From NCBI RefSeq assembly GCF_001931675.1, contig NZ_CP014839.1:2666001-2730000 (forward strand): 64,000 nt of DNA. Reading direction: 5' to 3'. The notes beneath the pieces are model-generated. The model worked only from the letters and a program-made list of their open reading frames with translations, was not told the origin of the DNA and made no database searches. Below, piece after piece: positions 58,787 through 64,000 of the stretch; the first letter of the stretch is position 1; each line of letters starts with the position of its first letter. Source of the stretch: Pandoraea thiooxydans (GTDB taxonomy: Bacteria; Pseudomonadota; Gammaproteobacteria; Burkholderiales; Burkholderiaceae). Both the position numbers and the translations under genes were made by a program.

Positions 58787-59137
58787 ATGAAACCGCTCTT
58801 TGTGTCGATCGGGCTCGGCGCGTTGGCCTTTGCCGCGCTGCCCGCCCTTGCTCAACCTCACATCACAGAAGCAGAGCGGGTGCAGCAAGCCACTGCGGCG
58901 GCCACCAGCCATGCCACCGTCGACCTGAATCAGGATCGCAAGCCAAGCTTCTATACCCGGGACAAGGACGGCACGACCGTCACCGAATTCCGCGATCGCG
59001 GCAAATTGCCGGAAATCGACGTTCACTCCGGTTTCGGCACCAACTATCATATGGCCCAGCCACTGGACAGCTCGCCCAAGATCCGCGACAACAACTCGCA
59101 AGATCAACGCCTGCCATCCGTCGGATTGAAATTCTGA
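58787..59137 (+). CDS. DUF2782 family exported protein
   Basis: Small secreted protein (116 aa) with a signal peptide MKPLFVSIGLGALAFAALPALA cut before Q23 or so. The short conserved core PSFYTRDKDGTTVTEFRDRG followed by LPEIDVHSGFGTNYHM is the DUF2782 pattern (dipeptide YR...G.T..EYR). The family is almost confined to beta- and gammaproteobacteria and is commonly adjacent to polA or thrB. Function unknown. The thrB gene follows after 105 bp. Confidence 0.82.
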   Translation: MKPLFVSIGLGALAFAALPALAQPHITEAERVQQATAAATSHATVDLNQDRKPSFYTRDKDGTTVTEFRDRGKLPEIDVHSGFGTNYHMAQPLDSSPKIRDNNSQDQRLPSVGLKF

Positions 59138-59242
59138 CTTCGCCCCGTCAGCTGGCCTGGCCCAGCCGGACGCGACTCATCCCGGGCAGCCTGGCGCGCC
59201 GCGCCGGCCCCGGATTGCTTGTTTGACCTCGACATTGCTTGC

Positions 59243-60226
59243 ATGGCCGTCTTTACTTCCGTCACCCGCGACCAACTCACCGACTGGCTGCAAAACTATG
59301 CGCTGGGGCAGGTTCTGGATTTTCGCGGCATTTCCTCCGGGATCGAAAACACCAACTACTTTCTCACCACCGAGCGGGGCGAATTCGTCCTGACGCTGTT
59401 CGAGAATCTGACGGCTGAGCAATTGCCGTTTTATCTTCACCTGATGCGGCACCTTGCCGGCCATGGCATTCCGGTGCCCGACCCGGTGCCCGATGGCAAC
59501 GGCAACCTGCTCGGCGAACTATGCGGCAAGCCGGCGACCATCGTCACCAAATTGGCGGGTCGGTCGCACCTGCAGCCGACGGCGCTGCACTGCGCGCAGG
59601 TTGGCGACATGCTGGCGCGTCTACACCTGGCCGGGCAGGACTACCCGCGCTTTCAGCCGAATCTGCGCAGCCTGCCCTGGTGGCGCCAGGCGGTACCGGC
59701 CGTGCTGCCGTTCCTCGACGAGCAGGAAAGCACGCTGCTGCGTGCCGAAATGGCCTACCAGGAGCAGGTCTTTGCCTCGGCCGATTACCTTAGCCTGCCC
59801 CAAGGCCCCTGCCATTGCGACCTGTTCCGCGACAATGTGCTGTTCATCGACGGCGACCCGCAAGCCGGGACCACGGATCGCCTGGGCGGATTCTTCGATT
59901 TCTACTTTGCCGGCTGCGACAAGTGGCTGTTCGACCTTGCTGTCACCGTCAACGACTGGTGCTGCGAGCCGGAATCCGGCCAGATCGATGCCACGCGCTG
60001 CCTTGCACTGCTCCAGGCTTATCACGCCGTGCGCCCCCTGGGTCGGGCCGAAGCTGCTTGCTGGCGCGCGATGCTGCGCGCCGGAGCGCTGCGCTTCTGG
60101 CTCTCGCGCCTGTATGATTACCACCTGCCGCGCGCGGCGGAAATGCTCAAACCCCACGATCCCGGCCACTTTGAGCGCATTCTGCGCCAGCGCATTGGCG
60201 CACCGGCCGTGCCTTGGCCGCAATAA
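59243..60226 (+). CDS. thrB: Homoserine kinase (aminoglycoside phosphotransferase fold)
   Basis: Phosphorylates homoserine for threonine synthesis (327 aa). This is the kinase-fold ThrB type of many proteobacteria, not the GHMP kinase of E. coli. The N-terminal nucleotide part has [20 protein letters not shown] near 30; the catalytic loop is [11 protein letters not shown] near 190, where cysteine occupies the residue between the histidine and aspartate (commonly G or A in homologues); the metal aspartate follows in [13 protein letters not shown]. Start [12 protein letters not shown] at 59243 fits the family. Confidence 0.94.
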   Translation: MAVFTSVTRDQLTDWLQNYALGQVLDFRGISSGIENTNYFLTTERGEFVLTLFENLTAEQLPFYLHLMRHLAGHGIPVPDPVPDGNGNLLGELCGKPATIVTKLAGRSHLQPTALHCAQVGDMLARLHLAGQDYPRFQPNLRSLPWWRQAVPAVLPFLDEQESTLLRAEMAYQEQVFASADYLSLPQGPCHCDLFRDNVLFIDGDPQAGTTDRLGGFFDFYFAGCDKWLFDLAVTVNDWCCEPESGQIDATRCLALLQAYHAVRPLGRAEAACWRAMLRAGALRFWLSRLYDYHLPRAAEMLKPHDPGHFERILRQRIGAPAVPWPQ

Positions 60227-60241
60227 CCCTTTCCTCGATCT

Positions 60242-61060
60242 ATGCAACTGCTAGAAGTCTCGCCCAAAACCGGTTACGTGTGGCTGCGCCAAGGCCTTTG
60301 GCTGTTTCGCAAAAGCCCGCTCACGTTCCTCACGCTGCTGTTCGCCTACCTGTTCGCCATGATGGCCATTTCGCTGCTCCCGTTCGTGGGCGCAGTGCTG
60401 CCGTTGCTGTTCATTCCCGGCCTGTCGGTGGGTTTCATGGCGGCTTGCCGCGACGTTATCAAGAACAAGCCGGCCTACCCCACGGTTCTGGTTGCCGGCT
60501 TTCGCGCATATGGCCGTTCGGTGGCGCGGCGTCTGATCGCGCTGGGCGTTTGCTACATCCTGGCCGTGGCGCTGGTATTCGCAGTCTCGGCAATCATGGA
60601 CGGTGGCGAACTCTTCAAGTTCATGCTGTTCGGCGGCCGTCTCGACGACAGCGTCTTCGAGACCACCAATCTGTCGGGAGCGATGCTGATCTCGGCCATC
60701 GCCTATATTCCCGTCGCCATGGTGTTCTGGTTCGCTCCCGTGCTGGTCGCCTGGCACGACCTGCCGCCCATCAAGGCGCTGTTCTTCAGTTGGATCGCCT
60801 GCTGGCGCAATCGGGGCGCCTTCATCACCTACGCCCTGTTGACCGGCACGATCGCCACGCTCGTGCCGCTGGCCATCGTGCTGCTGTTTACCGCGCTGGG
60901 CATCGGCAAATTCGCCAGCATCGTCCTGATGCCGTTCTCGATCCTGCTCACGGCCGTCCTGTATTGCTCGTTCTACGCCACCTATCGGGGATGTTTCGGC
61001 GTCCAGGAAATCGGTGCGATCGACGAGAAGAACGTCACGCCGCCCACCACCGGACTGTAG
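60242..61060 (+). CDS. BPSS1780 family membrane protein
   Basis: Integral membrane protein (272 aa) with about six hydrophobic segments. It opens with LEVSPKTGYVWLRQGLWLFRKSP followed by a double helix FLTLLFAYLFAMMAISLLPFVGAVLPLLFIPG, a pattern I know from Burkholderia BPSS1780-type proteins. The middle IVLMPFSIL segment and C-terminal YCSFYATYRGCFG are also typical. Function unknown. It starts 15 bp after thrB, so the two are probably cotranscribed, while uvrD is convergent. Confidence 0.85.
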   Translation: MQLLEVSPKTGYVWLRQGLWLFRKSPLTFLTLLFAYLFAMMAISLLPFVGAVLPLLFIPGLSVGFMAACRDVIKNKPAYPTVLVAGFRAYGRSVARRLIALGVCYILAVALVFAVSAIMDGGELFKFMLFGGRLDDSVFETTNLSGAMLISAIAYIPVAMVFWFAPVLVAWHDLPPIKALFFSWIACWRNRGAFITYALLTGTIATLVPLAIVLLFTALGIGKFASIVLMPFSILLTAVLYCSFYATYRGCFGVQEIGAIDEKNVTPPTTGL

Positions 61061-61105
61061 GGGAGCCCGGCGCTCGAGCCGCCCCCGTCGCGCCAGGGGC
61101 GATCA

Positions 61106-63427
61106 TCAATCGATGGCCTGCAGCTTGGCCACCGAGAGGGCCAGCCATTTCGTGCCGTGGCGCCCGAATTTGACCTGGGCGCGGGCATCGGCACCGCTAC
61201 CCTCCAATCCGACGATAATGCCCTCGCCAAACTTGGTGTGGAAAACCCCCTGCCCCACGCGAAAGCCGGCCTCGGCCGCGCGCGAACGCTGCGCCAGCGC
61301 AACATCGCCGGGCGTCGCGGCCCAAGCCTCGGGCTGTGCGGGCGCTTGCGGCTTGCCGAACCAATTGCGCCCCCACGCACTATCGTTGCCGGTCCAGCGG
61401 GAGCCTGCGGCGACGCGCGGCGTCAGCCACTTCAATACCCCCTCGGGCAACTCCTCGAAAAAGCGCGAGCGCACGTTGTAGCGAGTCTGACCGTGCAGCA
61501 TCCGGCTTTGCGTGAAAGACAGGTAGAGCCGTTCCTTCGCGCGCGTGATGGCCACGTACATCAGACGGCGCTCCTCTTCGAGCCCGTCCTGCTCCATCGC
61601 GCTGTTTTCATGCGGGAACAGCCCTTCTTCCAGGCCGGTCACGAACACCGCGGCGAACTCGAGCCCCTTGGCTGCATGCACCGTCATCAACTGGACCGCG
61701 TCCTGGCCGGCCTCGGCCTGGTTGTCGCCCGCCTCGAGCGACGCATGCGAGAGAAAACCCGCCAACGGCGTCATCTCGATCGGGGTATCGGCGTCGACTA
61801 CCGTGCCGCCTGCCTCGCCATCCGTTCCAGGCAGTGCCTGCGCCCTGCTGCGCACGGCGAGCATGCGCGCCGGCGCATCCAGCCCGTAGCCCTCCTCGCT
61901 GACAAAGGCCGCCGCCGCGTGCACCAGTTCCTGCAGGTTTTCCAGCCGATCCTGCCCTTCCCGCTCGGTCTGGTAGTGCGCGTTCAGCCCACTGCCCTGA
62001 ATGACGTATTCGACAGTCTCGGGCAACGTCGACTGCCGTGTTTCAGCGCGCATTTGCTCGATCAGCTTCACAAAGGCGCCAAGGTTGGTGCCCGCCTTGC
62101 CGGTCATGTAAGGCACCGCCTCGAACATCGCGCAGTTATACAGGCGGGCCGCATCCGCCAATTGCTCCAGCGAACGGGCGCCAATCCCGCGCGCCGGGAA
62201 ATTCACCACGCGCGCGAACGCCGTGTCGTCCCGCGGATTTTCCATCAGCCGCAGGTAAGCCAATGCGTGCTTGACCTCCTGCCGCTCGAAAAAGCGCAGC
62301 CCGCCATACACGCGATAAGGGATCCCCGCACCGACCAGCGCGTGCTCGAGCACGCGCGATTGCGCATTGCTGCGATAGAGTACGGCCACATCCTGGCGCG
62401 CGGCGCCCTGATTGATCAGCGCCTTGATCTCCTCGATCAGCCAATTGGCCTCCTGCAGGTCGGTCGCGGCCTCGAACACACGCACCGGCTCGCCATGACC
62501 GGCGTCGGTGCGCAGATTCTTGCCCAGGCGATGCGCGTTGTGGGCAATCAGCGCATTGGCCGCATCGAGAATATTGCCGTGCGAGCGATAGTTCTGCTCG
62601 AGCTTGATCAAATGCCGCACATGGAATTCGCGCTCGAAATCCGCCATATTGCCGACGTTCGCGCCGCGAAACGCATAGATGCTCTGATCGTCGTCGCCGA
62701 CCGCGAAAATCGCATTGTGCTGCCCAGCCAGCAGCTTCAGCCAGGCATACTGCAGGCGATTGGTGTCCTGGAATTCGTCGACCAGGATGTGCCTGAAACG
62801 GGCCTGGTAATGCACGCGCAGCGGCTCGTTATGCTGCAGCAGCTCGTAGCAGCGCAACAGCAACTCGGCGAAGTCGACCACTCCTTCGCGCAGGCACTGT
62901 GCCTCGTAAGCGGCATAGAGCTCGACGAACTTTCGGTTGAACGCGTCGTTGGCCTCCACCTGCCCAGAGCGCAAACCCTGTTCTTTCGCGTTGTTGATGA
63001 AATACTGCAGGTTCTTGGGCGGATATTTCTCGTCGTCGACATTCAACGCCTTGAGCAGACGCTTGATGGCCGACAACTGGTCCTGGGAGTCGAGAATCTG
63101 AAACGTCTGGGGCAGCCCGGCATCGTGATAATGCGCCCGCAGCAAGCGGTTGCACAGGCCGTGAAAAGTGCCGATCCACATACCGCGGGTATTGATCGGC
63201 AGCAGCGCGGACAGGCGCGCCTGCATCTCCTTGGCCGCCTTGTTGGTAAATGTCACCGCCAGCACCCCGGCCGGGCTCACGCGCCCGTTCTGCAGCAGCC
63301 AGGCGATGCGGGTGGTCAGCACACGCGTCTTGCCGCTGCCTGCCCCCGCCAGGATCAGGGCTGGCTCGTCGGGCAGCGTCACGGCGGCCAGTTGTTCGGG
63401 GTTCAGGTTGGCAAGCAGATCGGGCAT
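61106..63427 (-). CDS. uvrD: DNA helicase II, UvrD/PcrA family
   Basis: Superfamily 1 3'-5' helicase of nucleotide excision and mismatch repair (773 aa). The Walker A is ILAGAGSGKTRVLTTRIAWLL at residue 25 onward, motif Ia is VTFTNKAAKEM, and the Walker B is the DEFQDTNRLQ sequence near 215. The motif V/VI region LMTVHAAKGLEFAAVFVTGLEEG and YVAITRAKERLYLSF are near 565 and 620. A C-terminal Tudor-like basic domain of about 60 residues ends the protein (HTKFGEGIIVGLEGSG). The start at 63427 follows family MPDLLANLNPEQ. Confidence 0.96.
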   Translation of the reverse strand: MPDLLANLNPEQLAAVTLPDEPALILAGAGSGKTRVLTTRIAWLLQNGRVSPAGVLAVTFTNKAAKEMQARLSALLPINTRGMWIGTFHGLCNRLLRAHYHDAGLPQTFQILDSQDQLSAIKRLLKALNVDDEKYPPKNLQYFINNAKEQGLRSGQVEANDAFNRKFVELYAAYEAQCLREGVVDFAELLLRCYELLQHNEPLRVHYQARFRHILVDEFQDTNRLQYAWLKLLAGQHNAIFAVGDDDQSIYAFRGANVGNMADFEREFHVRHLIKLEQNYRSHGNILDAANALIAHNAHRLGKNLRTDAGHGEPVRVFEAATDLQEANWLIEEIKALINQGAARQDVAVLYRSNAQSRVLEHALVGAGIPYRVYGGLRFFERQEVKHALAYLRLMENPRDDTAFARVVNFPARGIGARSLEQLADAARLYNCAMFEAVPYMTGKAGTNLGAFVKLIEQMRAETRQSTLPETVEYVIQGSGLNAHYQTEREGQDRLENLQELVHAAAAFVSEEGYGLDAPARMLAVRSRAQALPGTDGEAGGTVVDADTPIEMTPLAGFLSHASLEAGDNQAEAGQDAVQLMTVHAAKGLEFAAVFVTGLEEGLFPHENSAMEQDGLEEERRLMYVAITRAKERLYLSFTQSRMLHGQTRYNVRSRFFEELPEGVLKWLTPRVAAGSRWTGNDSAWGRNWFGKPQAPAQPEAWAATPGDVALAQRSRAAEAGFRVGQGVFHTKFGEGIIVGLEGSGADARAQVKFGRHGTKWLALSVAKLQAID

Positions 63428-63503
63428 GAGGGTAGGCAGGGGAAAAAGACGGAGCAAAACTCATCAGCCACGATTATAAAGCGCGGCCGCACTGGCTATC
63501 TCT

Positions 63504-63509
63504 TATAAT
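63504..63509 (+). promoter_or_regulatory. Possible -10 element of valS
   Basis: TATAAT lies 35 bp before the valS ATG, in the 117-bp divergent region with uvrD. No clear -35 is seen upstream. Confidence 0.4.
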
Positions 63510-63544
63510 TATTTGTTTACTGCACAAATCCCCGACTTCGACCC

Positions 63545-64000
63545 ATGAGCGACACCACGCTAGCCAAAAGCTTCGAACCACACGACATCGAGGCCCATTG
63601 GGGCCCCATCTGGGAACAGCGCGGGTATGCGCGCCCGACGCTCGACGCGGGCAAGGAAGATTTCAGCATCCAACTGCCGCCGCCGAACGTCACCGGCACC
63701 TTGCACATGGGCCACGCCTTCAACCAGACCATCATGGACGGCCTGGCCCGCTATTACCGGATGAAAGGCGCCAATACCCTGTGGGTGCCCGGCACCGATC
63801 ATGCCGGGATCGCCACCCAGATCGTGGTGGAGCGCCAGCTGGACGCGCAGGGTGTGTCGCGTCACGACCTGGGCCGCGAAAAGTTCGTCGAACGGGTCTG
63901 GGCCTGGAAGGAGCAGTCGGGCTCGTCGATCACGCGCCAGATTCGACGTCTGGGCGCTTCGATCGACTGGAGCCGCGAATATTTCACGATGGACGACAAA
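63545..64000 (+). CDS. valS: Valyl-tRNA synthetase (N-terminal part, cut by window edge)
   Basis: Charges tRNA-Val. The window holds the first 152 codons of a gene normally near 950. The start [20 protein letters not shown] is typical; the class I HIGH motif appears as [18 protein letters not shown] near residue 46, and the [15 protein letters not shown] segment that follows the connective region is intact. It is divergent from uvrD, a neighbour order known in Burkholderiales. Confidence 0.96.
   Translation, partial: MSDTTLAKSFEPHDIEAHWGPIWEQRGYARPTLDAGKEDFSIQLPPPNVTGTLHMGHAFNQTIMDGLARYYRMKGANTLWVPGTDHAGIATQIVVERQLDAQGVSRHDLGREKFVERVWAWKEQSGSSITRQIRRLGASIDWSREYFTMDDK

Noticed and set aside
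61157-63508. 783-codon plus-strand frame over uvrD
   Set aside because: Antisense shadow; helicase motifs are on the minus strand.

Overview
The window reads as chromosomal core sequence from a high-GC betaproteobacterium of the order Burkholderiales, most likely family Burkholderiaceae. The evidence is the type of its markers: a 14-gene-type nuo operon next to secG-tpiA, a type B L31 protein, FolE2 instead of FolE1, a RelA with a degenerate HD domain, a kinase-fold (APH-like) homoserine kinase, a BPSS1780-type membrane protein, and both complex I and a type II NADH dehydrogenase. A genus such as Pandoraea would fit, but I cannot prove it from sequence alone. I see no prophage, insertion sequence, CRISPR array or integrated element.

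Region by region. 1-11,664 (minus strand): respiratory complex I, nuoA to nuoL, with nuoL losing only its last residues at the left edge. 11,744-19,471 (minus): tRNA-Leu(GAG), secG, tpiA, a zinc-independent quinone oxidoreductase, relA, a RidA protein, an alpha/beta hydrolase and the 3-oxoacid CoA-transferase pair scoB/scoA. 19,631-24,057: a PAS-LuxR regulator, an orphan TRAP solute-binding protein, an SDR and, divergently, ETF-ubiquinone oxidoreductase with a perfect palindrome between them. 24,077-37,854: aroC, an LplT-acyltransferase fusion, a CBS protein, metY with a hydrolase, a DUF962 protein, yihY, a WrbA-like flavoprotein, a DUF2069 protein, a GlcD-type FAD oxidase, rpmE2, a GT39-like glycosyltransferase and a MATE exporter. 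37,921-38,665 (minus): a tRNA array Ala-Glu-Asp-Glu-Asp with a tandem Glu-Asp duplication. 38,743-45,415 (minus apart from one lipoprotein): pnp, rpsO, leuA and a BaiN-type flavoprotein. 45,501-50,694: tsaD, then the folE2-dxs-ispA-xseB group. 50,695-55,021: a 664-bp gene-free region, a Rieske oxygenase, a mercaptopyruvate sulfurtransferase and a type II NADH dehydrogenase. 55,141-64,000: polA and a LOG-family gene that start back to back, a DUF2782 protein, thrB, a BPSS1780 membrane protein, uvrD and the 5' part of valS.

Functionally the window is dominated by respiration (Nuo, Ndh, ETF-QO all feed the quinone pool), breakdown of acyl and keto acids (ScoAB, ETF-QO, SDR), amino-acid synthesis (aroC, metY, leuA, thrB), isoprenoid precursors (dxs, ispA), RNA turnover and translation (pnp, rpsO, rpmE2, tsaD, tRNAs) and DNA repair (polA, xseB, uvrD). 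No complete new system stands out. The best leads are regulatory: the 18-bp palindrome before ETF-QO, repeated CCGTA elements before the Rieske oxygenase, a leucine-codon leader upstream of leuA, and zero-gap divergent starts at polA/LOG. The order also differs from the leuA-rpsO-pnp-qor-tpiA-secG-nuo block I recall from Burkholderia and Ralstonia: about 24.5 kb separates qor from pnp here.
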